Source of the DNA: Planctomycetota bacterium
Lineage (GTDB): Bacteria; Planctomycetota; UBA1135; GCA-002686595
Assembly (NCBI GenBank): GCA_016795205.1
Contig: JAEUHZ010000032.1
Location: 1 to 64,000 of the forward strand
Direction: 5' to 3'
DNA: 64,000 nucleotides
Of the stretch, positions 40,138 to 51,200 are shown in pieces; position 1 is the stretch's first letter, and every line of letters begins with the position of its first letter. Under the pieces are notes generated by a model that was not told where the DNA came from, searched no databases, and was given only the letters and a program-made list of their open reading frames with translations. A program made the position numbers and the translations under genes.

Positions 40138-40953
40138 GTGGAAACGTCCGCATCGAGCACTCGGAGCCCTTGGGCGCTCGGTTCTGCCTGGGTCGTGCTG
40201 CTGATCTTCGGAGGCGTTGGCCTGCTCGTGTTCTGGATGAGGGAGCCGCCTGGGCTGGCACCTGCGGAGCCGCCCGTGCACGAGACCGAACGCCTCCAAC
40301 TCACCGTTGACGCTCCCGCTGTCCGGCAACCGCTCGAGGCAGGTCCAGGCGAGGAACCGGCCGGCTTCCGCTTCGTCCGAGATTTCTGGGGAGCCCGCTG
40401 GCCCGAGGTCGAGGCCGACTTCCGCGCGCGGGGGAAGTCGATGGACTGGCCTCAGGCTCCGACGCTCCCCTGGGAGGAGGTCGCCGAGGTTTTCGGGCAG
40501 GAGCTGTTCCCACTCCAGGACGCGGAGCGCCAGGAGTACCTCGAGGGCAACCTGCTCCGCTGGCGCGGCGTCGTCGACAAGGAGTGGCTGCGCAACGTGC
40601 TCGGCTGGACCTCCCCGGTCGACGACGAGCAGATCGCGCGGATCGAGGACCTTGCCGCACGGCACAACCCGCAGATCGAGGCGCTCGCTCGGGAGTGGAT
40701 CGACCGCTTCGACTTCGAGATCCGGGCGGCCTTTCGCGCCGGCCGCTACGAGCACGGACCCTTCACGCTGCCGACGGGCGAACCCGGAGCGTACTTCTGG
40801 ACGTCGGGCCAGGGCCACGAGAGTGGATGGACGGCGCGGATGGTGCTTTCGTTCGACGACTGCCCCGGTCTGGAGGACATGGTCAAGCGGATCCGGCAGT
40901 TGGAGACGGTGCGCAACGTGGAGATGCTCGCGGCGCTGCGCGCCGCAAGGTGA
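40138..40953 (+). CDS. Single-pass membrane protein of unknown function
   Basis: A 271-residue protein with one hydrophobic segment at residues 12-34 (SAWVVLLIFGGVGLLVF) near the N-terminus and a largely charged, Trp-containing C-terminal region (FVRDFWGARWPEVEADFRARGK, NVLGWTSPVDDEQIARIEDLA) likely facing the periplasm. No family was recognised. The GTG at 40138, 13 bases after the Cys-rich gene stop, is preferred because earlier codons in this frame overlap that gene. The two may be cotranscribed. It converges on the kelch gene with only nine bases between stops. Confidence 0.65.
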   Translation: METSASSTRSPWALGSAWVVLLIFGGVGLLVFWMREPPGLAPAEPPVHETERLQLTVDAPAVRQPLEAGPGEEPAGFRFVRDFWGARWPEVEADFRARGKSMDWPQAPTLPWEEVAEVFGQELFPLQDAERQEYLEGNLLRWRGVVDKEWLRNVLGWTSPVDDEQIARIEDLAARHNPQIEALAREWIDRFDFEIRAAFRAGRYEHGPFTLPTGEPGAYFWTSGQGHESGWTARMVLSFDDCPGLEDMVKRIRQLETVRNVEMLAALRAAR

Positions 40954-40962
40954 TCCAGCCCG

Positions 40963-42924
40963 TCAGGGCGCGACGAAGACGATCTGCGTCGTCGCCGGTC
41001 CGTCGAAGTGGCTCGACACCAGCACGATGCGGTCGCGCAGGGCGAAGGCGCGGGTGTGCCGCGTCATCTGGGGCAGGTCCGTGACCACCACCTCCCACGC
41101 ATCGCTGTCGGGGTCGTAGCGCTCGATCGAGCGGTCGGTCGCCAACTGGCCGTCGGGGCCGCGGGAGGTACCACCCACCAGGAAGAGTCGGCCATCGACC
41201 ACGAGCAGCTCCGGCGAGAGGCGCGGACGGGCAGGGCTGGCGATGCGCGCGAACGAACGGCTGCGGAAGTCGAAGACCTCGCACTCCTCGACGAGCTCGA
41301 ACTCGTCGCGCATGCCTCCGACGAGGTAGGCGCGGCCGGAGAGCACGGCGCAGCCGAACGCGCGGCGGGGCGCGGTCAGGCGCACGCCGGCGTCGACCCA
41401 GCGCGCGCCCGGATCCGCCAAATCGAGCGCCAGGACCTCGCTCACGTGGCGGAAGGCGTCCTCCTCGTCGCGGGCCGCGTCGTAATCGACGCCACCGAAC
41501 AGCCACAGCGAGCCGGCCTGCTCGACGACCTGGAACTGCGTGCGCGGCGGCACGAGGTCGGCGCCCGGCGCACGCTCCCAGACGTCGCGTGTGAAGGAGT
41601 AGCGGTACCCGGCTCCGCGCGCCTGCGCTCGGCCGTCGGCATGTCCGAAGCCCCCGATCGCGAGCCCGAGGCGGCCATCGGCGAGCAACGCGCCCGTGAT
41701 CGTCTGGCGTCGCTCCGGGAACGGCGCGCGTGCCTTCCACGAGAGGCTGGCGAGGTCGAGGGCGTGGGTGCCATCCAGGAAGTCCTCGGGTCCGAAGTCG
41801 TGCTGCCTCGTGCTGCGGTTGCCGCCGAACAGCAGCAGCTCGTTCTCGCGCAGGAAGCAGCCCTGGCGGTTCTTCGCCGCGTGCGTGGCCGGGAGCGTGA
41901 AGCTCGTGACCAGCGGCCCCGCGGCACGCGGGTCGAGCCGCTCGATCAGGCGTACGCGGCCGTCCTTGCGCATCCGGTCGAGGCCGCCCAGGACGAGGGC
42001 GCCCCCGCGCTCGTCGGCGACGATCTGGTGGAAGAAGCGAGGGAAGCACAGCGAGCCATGGCGCGTCCAGCTCAGCGTGGCAGCATCGAGCCTCCAGACC
42101 ACCCCATCCTGGCCCGACGCCAGGAGACCGCCGTCGATCGCACAGGCCGCGACACCGAACGCCGGGCCCGGGAACTCAGGTCCGCGCTCCCAGGTGCCCG
42201 CGGCGAGGTCGAGCAGGTCCACGCGCGGGCTGGGCACTCCTTCGCCATCCATGCCGCCGATCGCGGCGACGCGCGTTCCCAGCCGCGCGGCCGAGAGCGC
42301 GCGGCGACGGAAGGGTTGCGGGATCGTCCGCCAGCCCGCCGTCGGCCGTGCGAGGTCGAGCAGGACTGCCTCGTCCTGGTAGCGGCCTTCGCGCATACCC
42401 GCCAGGGTCCAGCCGCCCATGACGACCAGCGTGTCGCCCACGATCTCCGCGGCGTGCGACGAGCGCGGCTCAGGCAACGGCGGCAACGCGCCCCAGGTGC
42501 GTGCCGCAACGTCGTACGCGGCGACATCGGCGAGGCTCGCGAGGTCCGCCAACTCGCCGCGCGCGTTGCGCGCGACCATGCCTCCGGCCCGCAGGACGTG
42601 GTTGCCGTGCGCCGTCAGCGAGGCACCCTGGACGGCGCCACTGCCATCGAGCAGCTCGAACTGCCGGGGATCGCGCAGGTTGATCCGCAGGAAGTCGCCG
42701 GACTGGCCCTCTCGCGAGTAGGCGTGCGGCTCGCCGTGGTAGCCCCCGAGGATGTAGACCCAACCTGCGTGCGTCGCGGCGCCGAAGCTGGTCAGACCCC
42801 GCGGCAGGAGCGCGACGGGCTGACCGCGCACGTCGGGTGCCAACGCGTCGGCGCCGGTTGGGCCAACCGCGGGAGGTGAGAGGGGCCAAGTGAGCGCCAA
42901 GAGGCCGGCGATGGGCGTGATCAT
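40963..42924 (-). CDS. Secreted kelch-repeat protein
   Basis: A 653-residue protein with a hydrophobic N-terminal signal (MITPIAGLLALTWPLSPPAV) and many kelch motifs: paired glycines ending strands (VYILGGYHGE, LVVMGGWTLAG, VAAIGGMDGEG, LLLFGGNRST, LWLFGGVDYD, AYLVGGMRDE, LFLVGGTSRG) and WxxxxP segments between them, consistent with two beta-propellers. Kelch propellers bind proteins or sugars, and galactose-oxidase-like enzymes share the fold, but the copper ligands of that family were not identified. Unusually tidy 'address-book' wording of repeats suggests recent internal duplication. Confidence 0.78.
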   Translation of the reverse strand: MITPIAGLLALTWPLSPPAVGPTGADALAPDVRGQPVALLPRGLTSFGAATHAGWVYILGGYHGEPHAYSREGQSGDFLRINLRDPRQFELLDGSGAVQGASLTAHGNHVLRAGGMVARNARGELADLASLADVAAYDVAARTWGALPPLPEPRSSHAAEIVGDTLVVMGGWTLAGMREGRYQDEAVLLDLARPTAGWRTIPQPFRRRALSAARLGTRVAAIGGMDGEGVPSPRVDLLDLAAGTWERGPEFPGPAFGVAACAIDGGLLASGQDGVVWRLDAATLSWTRHGSLCFPRFFHQIVADERGGALVLGGLDRMRKDGRVRLIERLDPRAAGPLVTSFTLPATHAAKNRQGCFLRENELLLFGGNRSTRQHDFGPEDFLDGTHALDLASLSWKARAPFPERRQTITGALLADGRLGLAIGGFGHADGRAQARGAGYRYSFTRDVWERAPGADLVPPRTQFQVVEQAGSLWLFGGVDYDAARDEEDAFRHVSEVLALDLADPGARWVDAGVRLTAPRRAFGCAVLSGRAYLVGGMRDEFELVEECEVFDFRSRSFARIASPARPRLSPELLVVDGRLFLVGGTSRGPDGQLATDRSIERYDPDSDAWEVVVTDLPQMTRHTRAFALRDRIVLVSSHFDGPATTQIVFVAP

Positions 42925-43166
42925 GAGTGAGATGCGCGGTGGCGTCCGTGAGGGGTTGCGGAATGGAGTGGGTTGGCGCGCTGCGCCGCGTCGCCCCGAC
43001 GATCAGCGTGTTCGAAACAGGTGGCCGGAGGTCCGGTCGGGTTCGCGCCGACGTTCCCCGGGTGCTTGAGTTCGAGGTCCATCGATTGCCCGCCAGACCT
43101 CCGGCCATTCGCAGGTGCGGAGCGCGTACAGCGGTGGGTGCGCCGCGGTTCGAATCCCTGGAGGCC
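42925..43166. other. Intergenic region with a 12-base inverted repeat
   Basis: 242 bases between two minus-strand genes. TGGCCGGAGGTC (43022-43033) is a perfect inverted match to GACCTCCGGCCA (43096-43107), with a smaller GTCGG/CCGAC stem in the loop. It may terminate the 43167-44204 transcript. No good -10 for the kelch gene was seen. Confidence 0.4.
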
Positions 43167-44204
43167 TCAGCTCGACCAGGTGATCTGGTAGGCGTTCGTC
43201 AGGTTGAAGGTCGCGCTGGTGCAGTAGTCGGCCGCGTTGCGGTACCAAGCCTGGTAGACGCGGGTCGCGCCGGACCCGACCTGACCGCGCACCGAGACCG
43301 GCGCGTCGCCGGGTCCGGGGACTTGCGAGCGGCCTGCACTGTTCGAGCGCGTTCCGATCCGCAGGATCGCGCCAGCAGCGCAGCGCAGGCCGTCGCCGAA
43401 GGTCACCTGCGTGGCGCTCGTGCCCTGGAAGTAGAGCGCGGACGAGTTCGGCATCCCACTGGCGGCCAGCACGAGCGTGTCGGCACCCACGCTGGCGACT
43501 CCCCAGGCGCCGAGCCGACCACCGTCCGGGTTGACCGAGCTCGCGCAGCCATGACCGGCCGCGCCGGTGTTCGCGCACGGGCAGGCCACGCCGCTGCCGT
43601 CGCCGAAGCACAGCGCCACGCCCGGAGGGCACTCCAGCAGCACATCGAGGAGCACCGCATCCAGACTCGAGTTCGCCTGGCTCGCGGCCCAGGTGATCGC
43701 GAGCGAGGTCACGGGCGCCGGCGCGGAGCGGAGGTCCCACGTGATCCGGAGTTCCTCGCGGACCTGCGGCTGCGCGACGAGCACGGAGACCGACGCGGGG
43801 GGCAGCGAGCCGCTGGCCCCTCCTCGAGTGGCAAAGGTCAGCGCGAAGGTCGTCGCGTCGTGCGGATGGCCCAGCGCGGCGACATGCAGCACGATCTCCT
43901 GCGCGCCGCTCGAGAAGGCGGCTTCGATCCGAAATGACGGCGGCGCGAACGGGTGGTAGATGTTGCCCGTGCTCGTGAGGATGGCGCCAGGCACGAGCTG
44001 GGTGATCGTCGCCGTGGCATCGGAACCCAGAACGTCGGGAGCGTTCGGTGCCGCGTGGGGGAAAGCGAAGGTCTCGAAACCGTCGAATCGCGCGCAGGGG
44101 TCGCCGCGGAAGGGCGGCGCGAGGGCCGAGGTGAAGTCGGCACGAGCACAGAGGGCGCAGGCCGAGGCCGCCACGGCGGCGGCCAGGAGTCGGAGGAGGT
44201 TCAT
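43167..44204 (-). CDS. Secreted planctomycete-type protein with conserved C-terminal domain
   Basis: A 345-residue protein. The signal peptide (MNLLRLLAAAVAASACALCARA) is cleaved before DFTSAL. Residues 20 to about 195 are a beta-rich domain. From about residue 200 comes the planctomycete exported-protein module: CFGDGSGVACPCANTG, GHGCASSVNPDGGRLGAWG, then ALYFQGTS, FGDGLRCAAGAILRIG and a YQAWYRNAADYCTS...FNLTNAYQITW end. Proteins with this tail are usually extracellular or outer-membrane; enzymatic roles vary. A perfect 17-base palindrome overlaps the predicted promoter at 44267-44296. An SD-like GGAGGAGG is seen (minus) just upstream of the ATG. Confidence 0.78.
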   Translation of the reverse strand: MNLLRLLAAAVAASACALCARADFTSALAPPFRGDPCARFDGFETFAFPHAAPNAPDVLGSDATATITQLVPGAILTSTGNIYHPFAPPSFRIEAAFSSGAQEIVLHVAALGHPHDATTFALTFATRGGASGSLPPASVSVLVAQPQVREELRITWDLRSAPAPVTSLAITWAASQANSSLDAVLLDVLLECPPGVALCFGDGSGVACPCANTGAAGHGCASSVNPDGGRLGAWGVASVGADTLVLAASGMPNSSALYFQGTSATQVTFGDGLRCAAGAILRIGTRSNSAGRSQVPGPGDAPVSVRGQVGSGATRVYQAWYRNAADYCTSATFNLTNAYQITWSS

Positions 44205-44266
44205 GGGATCCTGGGAAGCACCCGGCCCGGGCGCACGGCGCGAGGGCGCGCCCGGGAGCGAGCAAC

Positions 44267-44296
44267 CTTGTACAGAATGAGACTCAGTCTCATCAA
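44267..44296 (-). promoter_or_regulatory. Candidate promoter of the secreted-protein gene
   Basis: Read on the minus strand: TTGATG (44296-44291), 18 bases, TACAAG (44272-44267). The transcript would have a leader of about 55 bases before the ATG at 44204. The 17-base palindrome sits in the spacer and -35 box. Confidence 0.45.
44277..44293. promoter_or_regulatory. Perfect 17-base palindrome, candidate repressor operator (Fur-type 7-1-7 layout)
   Basis: ATGAGACTCAGTCTCAT is a perfect palindrome about one central base. Its core TGAGACT-C-AGTCTCA has the same 7-1-7 arrangement as the Fur box core TGATAAT-G-ATTATCA and shares its outer TGA/TCA. It overlaps the -35 and spacer of the minus-strand promoter, where a bound repressor would block RNA polymerase. 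The regulator is not in the window. Confidence 0.5.
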
Positions 44297-44381
44297 GGGC
44301 CCAGTGCCGTTTCCCACCTCGCCCTCGAAGACTGGTCGCGGTCCCAAGTTGCGAGCCCAGGTGGCTCTCGAAACGGCCGGA

Positions 44382-44399
44382 CGTGCGGAATCGCGCAGT
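44382..44399 (+). repeat. 18-base imperfect direct repeat, copy 1
   Basis: CGTGCGGAATCGCGCAGT. Copy 2 at 44510-44527 matches at 16 of 18 positions. Start-to-start distance is 128 bases. Confidence 0.7.
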
Positions 44400-44509
44400 C
44401 CGCGTATCCTCGGAAACCCTGTAGCTGTAAGGACTTCCGTGAAGACAGCTGCCGACCTGCTGTGCCGTGCGGCAAACGCTCGTTCGTACCCGGGGTAGTT
44501 CAGGCTGAG

Positions 44510-44527
44510 CGTGCGGAATCACACAGT
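44510..44527 (+). repeat. 18-base imperfect direct repeat, copy 2
   Basis: CGTGCGGAATCACACAGT, 100 bases before the ATG of the FHA activator and 38 before its TAAGGT element. It is a candidate binding site for a regulator of that gene, possibly with copy 1. Confidence 0.7.
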
Positions 44528-44609
44528 TTCCCAGGCCGAGGCCCGGCAGCGTGTCGCCCCACGCTAAGGTCAGCGCAACGAAGCCACCAGCTCCTCGCAC
44601 GTCGCGCGC

Positions 44610-46637
<2,028 letters not shown>

Positions 46638-46678
46638 CGGGAGACCGGGGCGCGCCGCAGGGGTACCTTGGAACGCGC

Positions 46679-48289
46679 ATGCAGCCCACCCGCGCCGCGC
46701 TCGTCCTCCTGCTGCTCCTCGTCGCCCTGGCCGGGCCGGCGCGCGCCGACCTGCTGGTCACGAAGGACGGGCGGCGCTTCGAGGGCAAGGTCGTGTCCGA
46801 GACGCCTTCCGCGGTGAAGTTCCGCACCGGCGCGGGCGAGATCGAGATCCCGCGGGCGCAGATCGAGAGCCTCACGCTGGGCAAGACCAAGGCCGAGGAG
46901 CTCGCCGAGCGGGAGCGGGCGGCCCGCACGGCCGAGGAGGTCTTCCAGGTCGCGAAGTGGGCCGGCGAGCAAGGCCTCAAGTCGCACGAGAAGCGCCTCA
47001 TGCGGCGCGCGCTCGAGCTCGACCAGAAGCACGCGGGCGCCAACCTCTACCACGGTCGGGTGCTGTGGAAGGGCGAGTGGCTGGAGCCCGCCGAGCGCGA
47101 CCGTCGCGCGCGCGAGGAGGAGGACGCCGCCATGCTGGCGCGCGGCCTCGTGCGCTTCGAGGACCGCTGGGTCACGCCCGAGGAGCGCGCGCACCTCGAG
47201 CGCGGCGAGGAGCTCTTCGAGGGGGTCTGGCTGCCCTTCGCGGACGCCCAGCGCCGGCGCGGGCTCGAGCTGCACGACGGCCGCTGGCTGCCGCGGCCCG
47301 AGGCGCTGGCCAGGAACGGCGTCGCCGCCGCGGCCCAGGTGGCGAACCAGCCGGTCCAGACCGCGCTGGGCCCCGACGCGATCGTGGCCGGGCCGCTCGA
47401 CGCGGCCGTGCTGGCGCGCGTCGTGGACGGCCTCGCGGTCGGGCGCGCCTGGTTCGACGCGGCGTTCCAATCCGAGCCAGGGCTGGCGCTGTTCGGCGGC
47501 CGGCTGGCCGAGTTCCACCTGTTCGAGGCCGACGAGGCCTACCTGGCCACCGTGCCGCACTTCGCGTCGCTCACGAAGACGGTCTCCGACGGCTGGGCCG
47601 AGGCGGTCGGGCGGACGCACGGGTTCCTGTGGTGGGATCCGTACCCACTGTCCTCCGCGCGGCGCTGGAAGCGCAACCAGGCCGACCTCGTGGGGCACTG
47701 CTTCCACCACTGGGGCCACCTGCTCCTGAACCGCCTGGGCTACGACGGGCGTCTCCTGCCGCCCTGGTTCGACGAGGGCGTGGCCGCGATCCTGGAGCAC
47801 AAGACCCACGGTCGGAACGACGTGTTCTGCCGCGGGACGCGCAAGGAGCCGCGGCCCGCGGGACCCAGCACGGGCGGAGGGACGCCCAAGCCCAAGCCCG
47901 GCACGACGGTCGGTTCCGGCGCCAGCACGCGCGCCGTCGCGCCGTTCGATCCCAAGGCCATGCGGGACGGCGCCTGGCTCGCGGCGCTCCAGGCCGGGTT
48001 GGGCCAGGTGCCGTCGTTCGACGACCTCGCCAGCCTGCAATTCGACGAACTCGAGGCCGCCGACATCGCGGCCGCGATGGCCATCGTGCAGTGGCTCGAG
48101 AGCCGCGGCCCCGGGGCCTTGCGCCGCTTCCACGACGAGCTGCGCAAGCGCGCGCCGCCGCAACCCGCGCGCGTCATCGAGCACGCGGCGGCGCGCTTCG
48201 CCTGCTACGAGGCCGCTTTTCGCGCCGCGACGAACCTGGGCGTCCTGGAGGCCGACCGGGCCTGGAGGGAATGGACGGCGAAGCGCTGA
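46679..48289 (+). CDS. Secreted protein with degenerate gluzincin (peptidase MA)-like region
   Basis: A 536-residue protein with signal peptide (MQPTRAALVLLLLLVALAGPARA). The N-terminal mature part (LLVTKDGRRFEGKVVSETP, VKFRTGAGEIEIPRAQIESL) is the small beta-barrel common in planctomycete exported proteins, followed by an Arg/Glu-rich helical region with repeated 'W' segments (GEWLEP, DRWVTPEE, GVWLPFA, GRWLPRP). Later, LVGHCFHHWGHLLLNRLG followed by LPPWFDEGVA has the layout of HEXXH...(W)(x)(E)G metallopeptidases, but the catalytic Glu of HEXXH is Cys (HCFHH), so it is probably inactive. A TACCTT -10-like box (46664-46669) is nine bases before the ATG. Confidence 0.75.
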   Translation: MQPTRAALVLLLLLVALAGPARADLLVTKDGRRFEGKVVSETPSAVKFRTGAGEIEIPRAQIESLTLGKTKAEELAERERAARTAEEVFQVAKWAGEQGLKSHEKRLMRRALELDQKHAGANLYHGRVLWKGEWLEPAERDRRAREEEDAAMLARGLVRFEDRWVTPEERAHLERGEELFEGVWLPFADAQRRRGLELHDGRWLPRPEALARNGVAAAAQVANQPVQTALGPDAIVAGPLDAAVLARVVDGLAVGRAWFDAAFQSEPGLALFGGRLAEFHLFEADEAYLATVPHFASLTKTVSDGWAEAVGRTHGFLWWDPYPLSSARRWKRNQADLVGHCFHHWGHLLLNRLGYDGRLLPPWFDEGVAAILEHKTHGRNDVFCRGTRKEPRPAGPSTGGGTPKPKPGTTVGSGASTRAVAPFDPKAMRDGAWLAALQAGLGQVPSFDDLASLQFDELEAADIAAAMAIVQWLESRGPGALRRFHDELRKRAPPQPARVIEHAAARFACYEAAFRAATNLGVLEADRAWREWTAKR

Positions 48290-51200
48290 AGCCGCGCGAT
48301 GTCCCGCGCATCCCGGGGTATCGCATCGAGGGCGTGCTCGGACGGGGCGCGACGGGCACCGTCTACCGCGCGCGCCAGCTCTCCGTCGACCGGCTCGTGG
48401 CGCTCAAGGTCCTGCACGCGGACCTGGTCGGGGCCCAGAGCGCCGAGCGCCGGCTGCAGCGCGAGGCGCGCGCCACCGCGCGGCTCGCGCACCCGCACAT
48501 CATCTCGGCCATCGACATGGGCGAGGTCGACGGCCGCTGGTGGTACGCCATGGAGCTCGTCGACGGCGTCTCGCTCCAGGAGCGCATCCGCGCTGGGCCG
48601 CTCTCCGAGCGCGAGGCGCTGCGCATCGCGATCCCGATCGCCGAGGCGCTCCAGCACGCCTTCGAGCGCGGCGTCGTGCATCGCGACGTGAAGCCCGCGA
48701 ACATCCTGCTCGAGCGCGGCGGTCGCGCGCTGCTCGTGGACCTGGGCCTGGCCTTCGCCGAGGACGACCCGCTCGTCACGAAGGACGGCGCGACGCTGGG
48801 CACGCCGCACTACATCAGCCCGGAGCAGGCGCGCGACCCGAGCCAAGCCGACGCGCAGAGCGACCTGTGGTCGCTGGGGGCCACGCTCTACCACGCCGTG
48901 TGCGGCCGACCGCCCTTCTCGGGCAACAGCGTGGCGGAGATCCTCTCCTCGGTGCTCTACGAGCCCGTGCCGGATCCGGCTGCTCTGGCGCCGCAGGTCT
49001 CGCGCGGGTTCACGCTGATCTTGCGCAAGTGCCTGGCACGCGACCGGGCGCGCCGCTACGCGACGCCGGCCGAGCTCGTGGCGGACCTCGAGCGCGTGCG
49101 CGAGCGCCGCGCGCCGAACGTGCGCCGCGCGGCGCTCGAGCCGGTCGCAGGCGCCAGCGCACGGCGCCTGCGGCGGGCGGCGCTCGCGCTCCCGGCCGCC
49201 GTCGCGCTCGCGCTCCTCGCCTGGCAAGGGCTGGGCGGCGGGGGCACGGAGCCCGCGGACGAGGCTCTCCCGACCGCGGTGGCAAGCGACCCGATCGAGC
49301 GCCTGATCGAAGCGGCCGAGGGGCCCGCCACCGAGCTCGGGCCAGCGTTGGCCCGCGCCGTGGCGCTCGTGCGCGCGCTGCCACCGGAGTCGCGCGAGGC
49401 GCAGCGCGCGGCCGGGGCGCGCGCGCACCTCGAGGCGCGCCTGGCGGCCGAGATCCAGCGCTTCCAGCTCGCGGCGCAGCCGCGCTTCGCGGCCGCGTTG
49501 CGCGAGCACCAGTTCGAGGACGCGGCCGCCCTGGCCTCCACGACCCTGGAGCGCGAGTTCGCGGCCGCGACGGGCGGGGCGGCATTGCCGCCAGACCTCG
49601 AGGAGTCGCTCGTCGGCTGGCTCGGCGGGCTCGCGGCCCGCGTCGACGCCGAGCGACGCGCCGCCGAGGAGCGCTTGCGCGCGGCGTTGCGCGAGGAGTG
49701 GCGCTCGCGCGTCGTACCCGAGGTGCGCGCGCAGCTCGAGGCCGGACGCTGGCGCACGGCGCGCGCGCTGCTCACGACCGGCCTGCGCGCCTGGGCCTCG
49801 GGGGCTGGGCTGCCGCGCGCGGGAATTCCCGCGGCCGCGCTGGAGACCGAGCTGGCGCGCTTGCGCGACGAGGCCGTCGAGCCCGAGCTGGCGCGCCTCG
49901 ACGCGCGCTGGGGCGAGGTCGACGAGCTGCTGCGGGCCTGGGTCGCCGAGCGCTCCGCGGCCCTGGCCGGCGCGGTCGAGGGCCGCACGCTCTCGGATGG
50001 TGCCTCGCTCCTGCGCACGGAGTGGGAGCTGGAGCTGGAGCGCCGCCGCCTGTCCGTCGAGGAGTTCCCCGCGGGTCTCCTGCACTTGGCGCACGAGGAG
50101 CTGGCCAAGGCCGAGCGCGCGCTGAGCGATCAAGCTCGCGCGCTGGCGGTCGACGACGCGCGACGCGGGCTGCTGGAGCTCGAGGACGAGACGCTCGCGC
50201 TGTGGCGCGCGCGCCGCTACGCCGAGGTCGCCGAGCTCCACGAGCGCGCGTCCGAGGAGGCCTGGCGCCAGCCCGTTCGCGCGGTCCACGAGCTCCGCGC
50301 GCGCGAGGGGCGGCTGCTCGAGGACCTCTTGCGCCGCGCCTCGGCCGGGGTCCTGGCGCGCGACGGCGAGCGTGTCGAGCTGGCGCTGGGCACGATCACC
50401 TATGCGGGCCGGCTGGCGGCGGGCCTGGATCCGCTGGCGCGCGGGTTCGGTCTCGCGCTGGAGGGCGGCAAGCCGCCGCTCCTGGTCCTGCGTGCCGGGC
50501 CGGGGCTGGAGGGCGCGTTGGTCGTCGCGCCCGAGATCGTCGAGTCGTTCGCGCGTCTGGCGAGCACGCCGGACGACCGGCTGCTCGGCGTCCTGTTCCG
50601 CCTGCGGGAGGGACGCACGCGCGAGGCGCGCGACGGACTCGACGCCGGCGCGCTGCCGCGTGACGAACCGCTCGTCGCCGACGCGGAGGAGCGCGTGCGC
50701 GCCTCCTTGGCGGAGCGGCGCTCGGAGGCCGAGGCCGTGCGCGAGGCCGCGCTGGCGCGCTACCGGCTGGCGCTGCGCGAAGGACGCGAGGGCACGGACC
50801 CGGCCCGGCTCGCCAAGCGCATCGAGCGGATCCTGCGCGAGGACTCGGGCGCGCTGTCGGCCGAGGAGGTCTCCGAGCTGCGGCGGCTGCGCGACGAGCG
50901 ACTGGCGGAACTCGCACCGCCCTCGCCCTCCGTCGAGGAGCTGCTGCGTCCCAACGTGTTCACGGCGCTGGGCGGCGCTCGCGTGCGCCTGCGCTACGAC
51001 CTGGACGCGCTCAAGCCGGGTGGGCTCGACCCCGGGACCTGGATTCGCGACGGGCAGGGGCGCGTGTCGTTGCGCTACGCGCTGTCGGACTCCGATCTGC
51101 TTTCCCGGGCGGGGCCGAGCCTCGTCCTGCGCGAGCCCCTCGAGGTGCAGAGCGAGGCGGTCGACGTGCGCTTCGCGCTGCAGCCGCGGGCCGACGCGCC

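Larger units (their letters stand above)
44205..44609. other. 405-base intergenic regulatory region
   Basis: Between the divergent secreted-protein and FHA-activator genes, less GC-rich than surrounding coding DNA, and no convincing gene. It holds, from left to right, a minus-strand promoter with an overlapping palindrome (44267-44296), two copies of an 18-base imperfect direct repeat (44382 and 44510), and a TAAGGT (44565-44570) -10-like element about 40 bases before the FHA gene. Confidence 0.7.

Noticed and set aside
40121..40204. Short reading frame starting at the ATG overlapping the Cys-rich gene stop
   Set aside because: Only about 27 codons, Arg-rich, and inside the N-terminal region of the better-supported membrane protein starting at 40138.
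43141..43165. Possible tRNA 3' half with a GGTTCGAATCC T-loop
   Set aside because: The T stem has a mismatch, no 5' acceptor partner is found upstream, and no anticodon arm can be drawn.
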